Shown here: positions 1 to 6,788 of the stretch, in pieces
How the letters are laid out: each line of letters starts with the position of its first letter
Position numbering within the stretch: the first letter of the stretch is position 1
Assembly (NCBI GenBank): GCA_025362915.1
Contig: JANYEU010000054.1
Coordinates: 1 to 8,130 of the forward strand
From: Chitinophagaceae bacterium
GTDB taxonomy: Bacteria > Bacteroidota > Bacteroidia > Chitinophagales > Chitinophagaceae
DNA: 8,130 nucleotides
Direction: 5' to 3'
Made by a program: the position numbers and the translations under genes
The notes under the pieces: model-generated
The model's input: only the letters and a program-made list of their open reading frames with translations
Told to the model about the DNA's origin: nothing
The model's database searches: none

Positions 1-823
1 AAGTTGCAATCGGTGCAGGATCCATATCTGTAAACTCCTTGTTTTCCCCAGCCATTGCCCAGATAAAACCATAGTTTGATGTTCCAGTACCAAAGTGCAT
101 AGACCAAGGTGCAGAAATTACTGCTTCTTGATTAGCCATTATTAAATGCCTTGTTTCTTGTGGTTCGCCCATTATGTGAAATACACGGTGTGCTTCTGCC
201 ACATCAAAATAAAAGTAAACTTCCATTCTGCGTTGGTGCGTATGTGGTGGAACTGAGTTCCAAACACTTCCTGGTTCCAACATGGTTAAGCCCATCACCA
301 ATTGACAGCTTTGTAAACCATCATTGTGAATGTATTTATAGATGGTTCTTTTGTTTGAAGTAGAAATATCACCCAAATTAACTGGAGCAGCTTGTGCCTT
401 AGAGCAACTAGCATTTGGATAAGTATGGTGTGCCGGAGTAGAAATCATAAAAAAACTTGCAGGATTGTTTGCATCAGCAGAGGTAAAACTTACATCCTTT
501 GTTCCTTTACCCAAATAAACTGCTTCTAGCTTGTCTATTTCATATTTAGCACCATCAGCTTCTACCGTACCCTTTCCACCAACATTGATGATGCCAATTT
601 CTCTTCTTTCCAAAAAGAAATTAGCTTTCAATTCTGGCTCATTAGGTAGTTCTAATTTTTTGTTTACTGGGGTGGCTCCACCAATAATTACCCTGTCATA
701 ATGAGTGTAAACCAATTTAAGCACATTAGCTTGCATTAGTTCTTGCACCAAGAAGTTCTCGCGCAATTCTTTTGTTGACATTGTAGCCGTCTCTTTCGGA
801 CTATTCTGAAATCTTATTTCCAT
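1..823 (-). CDS. kduI: 5-keto-4-deoxyuronate isomerase KduI (3' end cut by window edge)
   Basis: KduI isomerises 5-keto-4-deoxyuronate (from unsaturated uronates released by polysaccharide lyases and unsaturated glucuronyl hydrolases) to 2,5-diketo-3-deoxygluconate, in the cytoplasm. The start ATG is at 823 and the frame stays open for 274 codons to the left edge. Seen: the cupin metal-binding pattern PPHTHQRRMEVYFYF with H194, H196 and E201, plus H243 in APWSMHFGTG. This HxH-x4-E...H arrangement matches the zinc ligands of E. coli KduI with a constant offset of two. The near-terminal FIWAMAGEN..FTDMD stretch is also typical. The family is about 278 residues, so only the last few codons and the stop should be missing. 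It lies downstream of kduD on the same strand, 92 bp away, with an inverted repeat between them. The family call is firm; it could also serve hexuronate metabolism more generally. Confidence 0.95.
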   Translation of the reverse strand, partial: MEIRFQNSPKETATMSTKELRENFLVQELMQANVLKLVYTHYDRVIIGGATPVNKKLELPNEPELKANFFLERREIGIINVGGKGTVEADGAKYEIDKLEAVYLGKGTKDVSFTSADANNPASFFMISTPAHHTYPNASCSKAQAAPVNLGDISTSNKRTIYKYIHNDGLQSCQLVMGLTMLEPGSVWNSVPPHTHQRRMEVYFYFDVAEAHRVFHIMGEPQETRHLIMANQEAVISAPWSMHFGTGTSNYGFIWAMAGENKEFTDMDPAPIAT

Positions 824-836
824 TATTATTTAATTG

Positions 837-915
837 CCCCCGTCCCCTAAATGGGTGTAGCGGAGATTGTTATTAATAGATTTTTTATATTTTCACCCCT
901 TTAGGGGATGGGGGG
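837..915. repeat. Imperfect inverted repeat between kduD and kduI
   Basis: The arms are 837-857 (CCCCC, GTCCCCTAAATGGGTG) and 894-915 (CACCCCTTTAGGGGATGGGGGG). The second, reverse-complemented, matches the first at about 19 of 21 positions; the spacer is A/T-rich (858-893). The core CCCCTAAAGGGG is itself close to palindromic. The right arm ends exactly at the kduD stop codon (916-918). CCCCTTTAGGGG-type palindromes are, from memory, common between genes of Bacteroidota genomes. In the kduD-kduI transcript it would form a GC-rich hairpin that could stabilise or attenuate the message. No T-tract of terminator type follows the stem directly. Confidence 0.75.
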
Positions 916-1686
916 TTATCTTCCCATCCAACCGCCATCAACTGTAAGGATAGTACCATCCACATAGTTAGAAGCCTCTGAACTTAAGAAAACAACCGGC
1001 CCCTTAAAATCTTCTGGTTCACCCCAACGTCCTGCTGGAATTCTTCCTAATATAGATTTACTTCTTTCTGGGTCTTCTCTCAAAGCAGTTGTGTTATCGG
1101 TAGTGATGTAGCCCGGTGCAATACCATTTACATTTACACCCTTGCTAGCCCATTCGTTGGCAAATGCTTTTACCAAACCACCCACTGCCGATTTACTAGC
1201 AGTATATCCTGGAACATTGACGCCACCTTGAAAAGTGAGCAACGAGCAAGTAAATACAATCTTTCCTTTTCTGCGAGCAATCATATCCTTACCAAATTCG
1301 CGGGTGAGTATAAATTGTGCATTCAGGTTTATGTTAATCACCTTATCCCACATATCATCAGGATGGTCGGCTACAGGTGTACGAAGTATTGTGCCTGCAT
1401 TATTAATCAAAATATCTAGTGCTGGCTCATTAGCTTTTACTTTAGCAATAAATGAATAGATAGAATCTCTATCACCAAGGTTGCACTGATACGACTTAAA
1501 AGTTCTTCCAGTAGCTGTCACTGCTTTTTCAACATCACTACCTTCAGCAGCCAATCGGCTAGATACACCAATAATATTTGCTCCAGCTTCTGCCAATGCA
1601 ACTGCCATTGCCAAACCAATACCACTACTACAACCTGTAACCAATGCGGTTTTTCCTTTTAATTCAAATGTTGATAATACACTCAT
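916..1686 (-). CDS. kduD: 2-dehydro-3-deoxy-D-gluconate 5-dehydrogenase KduD (SDR family)
   Basis: A 256-residue classical short-chain dehydrogenase that reduces 2,5-diketo-3-deoxygluconate to 2-keto-3-deoxygluconate, the step after KduI. Seen: the cofactor motif TGCSSGIG at 17-24, NNAG at 95-98, N120, the catalytic S148 and the YxxxK pair Y161/K165, then the APGYI segment around 190. The C-terminus ends in the SDR pattern VDGTILTVDGGW. Length and the N-terminal F-x-L-x-GKTALVTG pattern fit KduD or gluconate 5-dehydrogenase. Linkage to kduI decides for KduD. The ATG at 1686 is the natural start, about 10 residues before the first beta strand; the leader is A-rich (AACAACAACAATAAAAC) with no clear Shine-Dalgarno. 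It is the first gene of the kduD-kduI pair. Regulation may involve the LacI-like site and promoter box farther upstream. Confidence 0.9.
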   Translation of the reverse strand: MSVLSTFELKGKTALVTGCSSGIGLAMAVALAEAGANIIGVSSRLAAEGSDVEKAVTATGRTFKSYQCNLGDRDSIYSFIAKVKANEPALDILINNAGTILRTPVADHPDDMWDKVININLNAQFILTREFGKDMIARRKGKIVFTCSLLTFQGGVNVPGYTASKSAVGGLVKAFANEWASKGVNVNGIAPGYITTDNTTALREDPERSKSILGRIPAGRWGEPEDFKGPVVFLSSEASNYVDGTILTVDGGWMGR

Positions 1687-1919
1687 AAGTTGTTTTATTG
1701 TTGTTGTGATATTAAAACTATTCTTTATTGCTAAAATTAAAATTACTATTCTCTCAATATGCTTAAATGTTTAACTATTTTATTGAAGCGAATAAAATAC
1801 CATGTGCAATACATGAGTATTCATCATTTAAAATTGAAATATTTTTTTTGTTTATGATAGCAGCAATTGTAACGCATTCGCAAAATAGGACTCATAGCAC
1901 AGTATTTAATCCAACTCGG

Positions 1920-1927
1920 CAAACATA
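1920..1927 (-). promoter_or_regulatory. Candidate Bacteroidota -7 box for kduDI
   Basis: On the minus strand this reads TATGTTTG, an exact match to the Bacteroidota -7 consensus TAnnTTTG. Transcription would start around 1912, leaving a leader of roughly 225 nt before kduD. No clear -33 TTTG partner is visible at the usual spacing, and in A/T-rich DNA such a box can occur by chance. Confidence 0.3.
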
Positions 1928-2013
1928 TTAAGAAATGAGAACTTTATTGTTGATTAATATTATTATTCTAACTAAAAATGATTAAAAAGGGGGGTGTTTT
2001 ATAGTATAAATCT

Positions 2014-2029
2014 GCGCAAACGTTATCGG
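2014..2029. promoter_or_regulatory. Candidate LacI-family operator upstream of kduDI
   Basis: The sequence GCGCAAACGTTATCGG is centred on AACGTT. The left half GCGCAAACG is identical to the typical half-site of LacI/PurR-type operators (consensus near CGCAAACGTTTGCG); the right half CGTTATCG is degenerate. Five of seven base pairs are symmetric over 2015-2028. It lies about 330 bp upstream of the kduD start and about 215 bp downstream of the metH stop, so kduDI is the only plausible target on this strand. LacI-family regulators often control sugar and uronate genes, but no regulator gene is in the window. Confidence 0.35.
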
Positions 2030-2230
2030 CTATTGCTTATTTTTACCCAAGAGAGTGATAAATTGTAAATAGCAGATACTATATTCTTTTAAGCATTCTT
2101 GCAAGTTAGGTAGTCATCATAATCAACTACCAGTGGTTATACTCGTTTAGTAAATCAACTTTTTATAAGCTTCTAAGGATTTATGATGATGAGAAAAATC
2201 AATATTAAGGAAGTATGTAATAATTCATAA

Positions 2231-4981
2231 CTAACCCTCCATATTCTGCCTCAACCATTTTTCTATTTCGTCTAACGTCATACCTTTTCTCTTGGCATAA
2301 TCTTCCACTTGGTCAGGCTGTAGCTTGCCTACACCATAATATTGACTCTGCGGATTGGCGAAATACCAGCCGCAAACTGAGGACGCAGGATACATAGCCA
2401 GACTTTCAGTAAGCGTGATACCAATACTTTCGGTAACATTTAATAAATCGAACAACTTGTATTTCTCGGTGTGATCCGGGCAGGCAGGATAGCCAGGTGC
2501 CGGACGGATACCGAGGTATTTTTCGTGTATCAACTCTTCGTTGGTCAAATGCTCATCGGTGGCATAGCCCCAATATTCTTTTCTTGTTTTTAAGTGAAGG
2601 CATTCTGCAAAAGCCTCTGCTAACCTATCGGCCAAAGCTTGTAACATAATCTTGTTATAGTCATCCAGATTCGCTTCAAAAGCTTTTATGTGCGGCTCGA
2701 TGCCATCGATGGTTACGGCGAAAGCACCCAAGTAGTCGTGAATCGAAAGTCGTGAGTCATGAGTAACTGGAGCAATAAAATCAGCTAGAGAAATATTAGG
2801 TTGACCCGGTGCTTTTTCTATTTGTTGACGAAGGAATTCTAAGCGAATCTCCTCTTGCTCTTGACTTTCGACTTTCGACTTTCGACTAATGATGACGCTA
2901 TCCCCCTCACTTCCTGCTTCCCAGAAACCGATGGTTCCTTTGGCGGTCAACCATTTTTCGGCAATGATTTTATCTAATAATCCATTGGCATCATTGTATA
3001 GTTTGGTTGCTTCTACGCCTACTATTTCATCTGTAAGAATAGCGGGGAAGTTTCCGTGCATTTCCCACGCAATGAAGAAAGGTTTCCAGTCGATGTATTG
3101 TCTGAGTTCATTCAAATCGAAATCTGCAAAGACTTTAGCACCCGTAAACTGAGGTTTTACGGGCTGGAATTTATCCCAATCTATTTTCACCTTATTGGCC
3201 AAAGCCTTGGGGTAAGTAAGATATTTTTTGTTAGATTTCTTATTGTCGAAGCCATGTTTCAGCTTCACATATTCGCCATAAGTCTGTTCTAAAAAGGCAG
3301 GTTTACTTTCATTGCTCAACAGGCTACCCGCAACCGTCACGCTACGGCTGGCATCCAATACGTGGATAACGCCATTGCCATATTCGGGGGCAATCCTAAC
3401 GGCAGTGTGCATACGACTGGTAGTAGCACCACCAATTAGCAAAGGTTGTTTCATTCCACGACGCTTCATTTCTTTAGCCACGTGAACCATTTCATCGAGA
3501 GAAGGGGTAATCAACCCACTCAATCCAACTATATCCACGTTGTGGTGAATGGCAGCATCTAATATTTTATCAGTAGGAACCATCACACCCAAATCGATAA
3601 TATCATAACCATTACAACCCAATACCACACCAACTATATTCTTGCCAATGTCATGTACATCACCCTTTACGGTAGCCAATAATATCTTGGCAGCACCAGC
3701 ACCTTCCTCATTGATAGTTCCTGCGGCTATGTGAGCAAGGCGGCGTTGTTCCTTTTCAGCTTCGATGTAAGGGGTGAGAACAGCAACGCTTTTCTTCATT
3801 ACACGGGCACTCTTTACCACCTGTGGCAAGAACATTTTACCCGCACCGAACAAGTCGCCCACAAAGTTCATCCCATCCATTAATGGACCTTCAATAACAT
3901 CCAAAGGCTTAGCATATTTTACACGGGCTTCCTCTGTATCTGCATCTATATATTCGGTGATACCATTTACCAAAGCGTGTTTCAATCTTTCTTCTACAGA
4001 ATTGTCGCGCCATTTCTCATCCCTTTCCTGCACTTTACCCTTCGCCTTTACTGTCTCGGCAAAGGCAATCAGTTTTTCAGTGGCTTCGTTATTATCGTTA
4101 TTGCGATTGAGGATTACGTCTTCGCAGAGTTCCTTTAGGCTAGGTTCTATCTCATCATAAACCACCAATTGACCAGCATTAACAATACCCATATCCATCC
4201 CCGCCTTGATGGCATAATAAAGGAAAACAGAGTGCATGGTTTCGCGCACGTGTTCATTGCCACGGAAAGAGAAAGACAAGTTACTAACGCCGCCGCTAAT
4301 CTTTACCAACGGATGTCTTTGCTTGATGATACGGGTAGCTTCTATGAAATCTACCCCATAATTATTGTGTTCTTCCAAGCCTGTTGCGATGGCAAAGACA
4401 TTAATATCGAAGATGATATCCTGCGGATCGAAACCTACTTGTTCGGTTAGTATCTTATAAGCCCTTTCGGAAATTTCTACCTTACGCTCTAGTGTATCTG
4501 CCTGACCTTGTTCATCAAAAGCCATGACCACAACGGCTGCACCAAAGGCTCTACAGATAAAGGCTTGCTCAATAAACTTCGCCTCGCCCTCTTTCATAGA
4601 GATGGAGTTTACAATGCAACGTCCTTGAATACATTTAAGCCCTGCCACAATAATCTCGAACTTGGAGCTATCTACCATGATAGGAATCTTGGCAATGTCT
4701 GGTTCGCTTTGCAATAGATTGATGAAAGTAGTCATGGCACTTACGCCGTCCAACAAGGCATCATCCATATTGACATCCAATATCTGCGCACCATTTTCTA
4801 CCTGTTGACGCGCAACAGAAAGGGCTTCCTCATATTGATTATTCAAGATAAGTCTGGCAAACTTCTTACTACCCGTAACGTTGGTACGCTCGCCAACGTT
4901 AACAAAGTTTGTCTCCGGACGAACAATTAAAGGCTCTAATCCACTTAATCTTAAAAAAGGTTTTATCGTTGTAATACTCAT
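2231..4981 (-). CDS. metH: Cobalamin-dependent methionine synthase, folate/B12/reactivation subunit
   Basis: This 916-residue protein corresponds to MetH without its N-terminal homocysteine module. Domains in order: pterin-binding methyl-THF domain (about 20-285, with NVGERTNVTGSKKF, DVNMDD and MVDSS); B12 cap helices (about 325-425); B12-binding Rossmann domain (about 430-560) with the lower ligand in GDVHDIGKN, H443, then GLSGLITPSLDEM and IGGATTSR; and the SAM-binding reactivation domain (about 590-916) with RPAPGYP at 826-832 and GWYFANP near 871. It transfers methyl from methyl-THF through cob(I)alamin to homocysteine, needing the partner encoded immediately upstream. The ATG at 4981 follows the upstream stop by 36 nt, so the two form an operon. 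Odd: residues 699-707 and 740-749 are encoded by heptamer tandem repeats and look like extra loop sequence relative to E. coli MetH recalled from memory. No frameshift is seen. Confidence 0.95.
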   Translation of the reverse strand: MSITTIKPFLRLSGLEPLIVRPETNFVNVGERTNVTGSKKFARLILNNQYEEALSVARQQVENGAQILDVNMDDALLDGVSAMTTFINLLQSEPDIAKIPIMVDSSKFEIIVAGLKCIQGRCIVNSISMKEGEAKFIEQAFICRAFGAAVVVMAFDEQGQADTLERKVEISERAYKILTEQVGFDPQDIIFDINVFAIATGLEEHNNYGVDFIEATRIIKQRHPLVKISGGVSNLSFSFRGNEHVRETMHSVFLYYAIKAGMDMGIVNAGQLVVYDEIEPSLKELCEDVILNRNNDNNEATEKLIAFAETVKAKGKVQERDEKWRDNSVEERLKHALVNGITEYIDADTEEARVKYAKPLDVIEGPLMDGMNFVGDLFGAGKMFLPQVVKSARVMKKSVAVLTPYIEAEKEQRRLAHIAAGTINEEGAGAAKILLATVKGDVHDIGKNIVGVVLGCNGYDIIDLGVMVPTDKILDAAIHHNVDIVGLSGLITPSLDEMVHVAKEMKRRGMKQPLLIGGATTSRMHTAVRIAPEYGNGVIHVLDASRSVTVAGSLLSNESKPAFLEQTYGEYVKLKHGFDNKKSNKKYLTYPKALANKVKIDWDKFQPVKPQFTGAKVFADFDLNELRQYIDWKPFFIAWEMHGNFPAILTDEIVGVEATKLYNDANGLLDKIIAEKWLTAKGTIGFWEAGSEGDSVIISRKSKVESQEQEEIRLEFLRQQIEKAPGQPNISLADFIAPVTHDSRLSIHDYLGAFAVTIDGIEPHIKAFEANLDDYNKIMLQALADRLAEAFAECLHLKTRKEYWGYATDEHLTNEELIHEKYLGIRPAPGYPACPDHTEKYKLFDLLNVTESIGITLTESLAMYPASSVCGWYFANPQSQYYGVGKLQPDQVEDYAKRKGMTLDEIEKWLRQNMEG
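2734..2764. repeat. Degenerate heptamer tandem repeat inside metH (GTCGTGA type)
   Basis: On the plus strand 2735-2764 divides into GTCGTGA, ATCGAAA, GTCGTGA, GTCATGA and a partial GT: about 4.3 units of a 7 bp repeat. In the metH message (ACTCATG, ACTCACG, ACTTTCG, ATTCACG, ACT) it encodes residues 740-749, THDSRLSIHD, between the conserved LADFIAP and YLGAFAVT blocks of the reactivation domain. Its ATCGAAAGTCG core is complementary in sense to the second array at 2863-2887. Confidence 0.75.
2863..2887. repeat. Heptamer tandem repeat inside metH (GACTTTC x 3.6)
   Basis: Three perfect copies of GACTTTC (2863-2869, 2870-2876, 2877-2883) and a partial GACT (2884-2887). Because 7 is not a multiple of 3, the repeat cycles through all frames; in the metH message (AGTCGAA units) it encodes S699-R-K-S-K-V-E-S-Q707 without breaking the frame. 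It lies 98 bp from the related array at 2734-2764, in the opposite orientation, so CGACTTTCGA pairs with TCGAAAGTCG as a 10 bp inverted repeat. Confidence 0.85.
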
Positions 4982-5017
4982 TTCTACTTTTTCATTCTTT
5001 ATAAATTAATACATCCA

Positions 5018-6034
5018 CTAAACCAACTCAGACTCCAATTCCGGTAATCTCCTTGGCTCTATCTTTCTTACATGGTCTGCTATATGCTTTATATGATCGG
5101 GCGTAGTGCCGCAGCAACCACCTACTATATTTACCCAACCATTATTTGCCCATTCTTCTATAAAGTGTGCTGTTTCGTGAGGCTGCTCATCGTACTCTCC
5201 CATTGCATTTGGCAAGCCAGCATTTGGATAGGAAGAGGTATAACAAACAGCAATGCCACTCAGTTCCTCAATATGTCCACGCATTTCTTGTGCACCCAAT
5301 GCACAGTTTAAGCCAATACTTAAAGGGTTTGCATGTTTTACTGAAATATAAAAAGCCTCCAATGTCTGTCCACTCAATGTTCTTCCACTAGCGTCTGTGA
5401 TGGTGCCACTAATCATTATTGGTAACTCTTCCTTACCTCTAAAGAACTGCTTGATGGCATAGATAGCAGCCTTTGCATTTAAGGTATCGAAGATGGTTTC
5501 TACCAATAAAACATCTACGCCGCCCTCTAATAATCCTTTGATCTGTTCCGTGTAGGCTTCCACTACCTCATCAAAAGTTACGGCCCGATAACCAGGATTA
5601 TTTACATCGGGCGATAAACTCAATGTCTTGTTTAAAGGTCCTATTGCACCAGCTACAAACTTAGGTTTGGTATCTTCTGGGTGCAATGCCTTGTAACGTT
5701 CTATCGCCTTTCTGGCACATTGACCAGAGGCAACGTTCAGCTCATAAGCCAGTGCCTGCATGTCATAATCAGCCTGTGCAATAACGGTACTGCTGAAGGT
5801 GTTTGTTTCAATAATATCTGCGCCTGCTTCTAGATACAGCAAGTGGATGCCAGCAATAATATCAGGTTGGGTAATACTCAGTAAGTCATTATTACCTTTC
5901 ACGTCACTATGCCAATCCTTAAAACGCTCACCTCTATAATCTTCTTCTTCCAATTTGTGGCGTTGAATCATGGTACCCATTGCACCATCTATCACTAATA
6001 TCCTTTTCTCTAATTCTTCGTGAATCAAACTCAT
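5018..6034 (-). CDS. Methionine synthase homocysteine-binding subunit (N-terminal MetH module)
   Basis: A 338-residue homocysteine S-methyltransferase domain protein, a TIM barrel that binds homocysteine thiolate through zinc. Seen: the opening RILVIDGAMGTMIQ at 11-24, GADIIETNTF at 71-80, and the three zinc cysteines C244 (GLNCALGA) and C307/C308 (GGCCGTTPDH). These are the same arrangement as the three cysteine ligands of MetH. It is the size of the isolated MetH N-terminal module and ends at ESELV* just where the linker to the folate domain would begin. The next gene starts 36 nt downstream and supplies the remaining MetH domains, so the two products are inferred to work as a two-subunit MetH. 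A stand-alone methyltransferase using S-methylmethionine or betaine is the alternative, made unlikely by the pairing. The AAGGA just before the ATG is a usable but very closely spaced ribosome site. Confidence 0.93.
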   Translation of the reverse strand: MSLIHEELEKRILVIDGAMGTMIQRHKLEEEDYRGERFKDWHSDVKGNNDLLSITQPDIIAGIHLLYLEAGADIIETNTFSSTVIAQADYDMQALAYELNVASGQCARKAIERYKALHPEDTKPKFVAGAIGPLNKTLSLSPDVNNPGYRAVTFDEVVEAYTEQIKGLLEGGVDVLLVETIFDTLNAKAAIYAIKQFFRGKEELPIMISGTITDASGRTLSGQTLEAFYISVKHANPLSIGLNCALGAQEMRGHIEELSGIAVCYTSSYPNAGLPNAMGEYDEQPHETAHFIEEWANNGWVNIVGGCCGTTPDHIKHIADHVRKIEPRRLPELESELV

Positions 6035-6051
6035 ATCCTTAACAATTAATG

Positions 6052-6088
6052 TTGATTGATTAATATCTTAATGAAACTAATCAATCAA
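6052..6088. promoter_or_regulatory. Dyad in the methionine synthase leader
   Basis: TTGATTGATTA (6052-6062) and TAATCAATCAA (6078-6088) form a perfect 11 bp inverted repeat with a 15 bp A/T-rich spacer, 18 bp upstream of the first methionine synthase start. A near-match to the Bacteroidota -7 box (TTTATTTG, minus strand of 6086-6093; seven of eight) overlaps its distal arm. It could therefore be an operator for a dimeric repressor or a short leader hairpin. No cobalamin or SAM riboswitch hallmark is present. Confidence 0.45.
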
Positions 6089-6096
6089 ATAAATTT

Positions 6097-6233
6097 AAAA
6101 AATGCCACAAAGGCACAAAGACAGAAAGAAGCACAAAGTACTTGATTTATAAAACAAAAAAGAGAAAAAGAAGAAAACCATTATTCCTTTTTCTCTTTTT
6201 TGTGCTGCTTTTATTCTTTGTGCCTTTGTGGCA
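6097..6233 (-). terminator. Large palindrome with T-tract ending the OB-fold/YceI operon
   Basis: Outer arms 6103-6121 (TGCCACAAAGGCACAAAGA) and 6215-6233 are a perfect 19 bp inverted repeat. Inner arms 6155-6170 (CAAAAAAGAGAAAAAG) and 6187-6202 are a perfect 16 bp inverted repeat, and the sequence between them pairs partly (about 12 of 16), with a bulge near 6139-6154. Read on the minus strand, the structure starts 6 nt after the yceI stop, and the outer stem is followed at once by six T (6102-6097), as in an intrinsic terminator. The outer arm is itself made of CACAAAG-like octamers, a repeat I recall as frequent between genes of Bacteroidota. Whether it acts as terminator, repeat element or both is inference. 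Confidence 0.6.
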
Positions 6234-6239
6234 AACCTA

Positions 6240-6785
6240 TTACTCATATTTGGCTTCAACAGTAATCTTGATATCATTAGAGATAACCGACCCTATGTCT
6301 TTTCCAGTAATCCCGTAGTCCTTTAGCTTTATCTTAAAGGTGCTTTTAGATTTAATCTTTCCTTTTTCAATGATAATCAAACCAGCCGCACTTTGTTTTT
6401 TGGATATTCCCCTTATCATCAAGTCGCCGGTTGCCATTATAGGATAAGCCCCATCTTTTGCAAAGTTTACAGTGGTCATATTGGTTATCACCCCTTTAAA
6501 TTCTGCTTTCGGAAACTTATCGCTCTGCATATAATCCTTGCCATTGAAGTGTTCTTGCATCATTTCGTTTTCAAAAACAAATCCTTTTATCAATAACGCA
6601 AACATCACCTGCCCTTTGTCGGTCATTTTGCTATCCACCTGATTATTCACAGCGTCAATATCTTCCGTAGCCGTAGTAGAAAAGAACTTAATCTGCCCCA
6701 CTTTGGTTGAATATACTTTTTGTGCAAACAAACCAATGTTTACTATAACTAATAACAATCCTATAAGAAATATTTTTTTTATCAT
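6240..6785 (-). CDS. Secreted YceI-family protein
   Basis: A 181-residue protein with an N-terminal signal peptide (MIKKIFLIGLLLVIVNIGLFA, probable cleavage after A21). The mature part has the YceI-like lipocalin-type beta-barrel pattern: IKFFSTTATEDIDAVNNQ near 32-50, then GQVMFALLIKGFVFENEMMQEHFNGKDYMQSDKFPKAEFKG (58-98), the most recognisable block of the family, and the closing IKLKDYGI segment. Family members bind isoprenoid or other amphiphilic lipids in the periplasm, but the ligand here cannot be told from sequence. It starts 3 nt after the stop of the upstream OB-fold gene, so the two are almost certainly cotranscribed and perhaps translationally coupled. A terminator-like palindrome follows its stop. 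Confidence 0.88.
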   Translation of the reverse strand: MIKKIFLIGLLLVIVNIGLFAQKVYSTKVGQIKFFSTTATEDIDAVNNQVDSKMTDKGQVMFALLIKGFVFENEMMQEHFNGKDYMQSDKFPKAEFKGVITNMTTVNFAKDGAYPIMATGDLMIRGISKKQSAAGLIIIEKGKIKSKSTFKIKLKDYGITGKDIGSVISNDIKITVEAKYE

Positions 6786-6788
6786 AAT

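Larger units (their letters stand above)
1687..2230. other. 544 bp intergenic region between metH and kduD
   Basis: No convincing gene on either strand. It is very A/T-rich. The reading frames are short; the longest that begins with ATG near kduD is only 23 codons (1895-1824 on the minus strand). The region must hold the 3' untranslated end of the metH transcript and the promoter of kduDI. Supported contents are a LacI-like half-conserved palindrome at 2014-2029 and a TAnnTTTG box at 1920-1927, both readable toward kduD. A weak 6 bp stem (2109-2114 with 2126-2131) lies after metH but has no T-tract. I see no clear terminator for metH. Confidence 0.6.

Noticed and set aside
1824..1895. 23-codon minus-strand frame upstream of kduD (MSPILRMRYNCCYHKQ...)
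   Set aside because: Short, with no ribosome site or family. A leader peptide is imaginable given the long leader, but nothing supports it.
2109..2131. Terminator hairpin after metH (GGTAGT/ACTACC)
   Set aside because: Only six pairs, no T-tract after it on the minus strand, and about 100 bp beyond the stop. Too weak to call.
3774..4160. 128-codon plus-strand frame opposite metH
   Set aside because: It lies entirely antisense to a conserved metH segment with full domain similarity. The translation has no recognisable family and a composition typical of an antisense shadow.
4982..5017. Sequencing error or frameshift splitting a single metH
   Set aside because: The upstream gene ends cleanly after its zinc motif and short tail, there is a 36 nt A/T-rich gap, and the downstream gene has its own ATG before the folate domain. 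Split MetH is known in this phylum.
6035..6239. Cobalamin or SAM riboswitch upstream of the methionine synthase genes
   Set aside because: No B12-box-like conserved element or SAM riboswitch core can be seen. The space is filled by the palindrome, the dyad and A/T-rich sequence.
6095..6277. 60-codon minus-strand reading frame between the methionine synthase operon and yceI
   Set aside because: It overlaps the 3' end of yceI in another frame and then runs through the palindrome. The product is low-complexity (runs of F, L and K) dictated by the repeat, with no domain.
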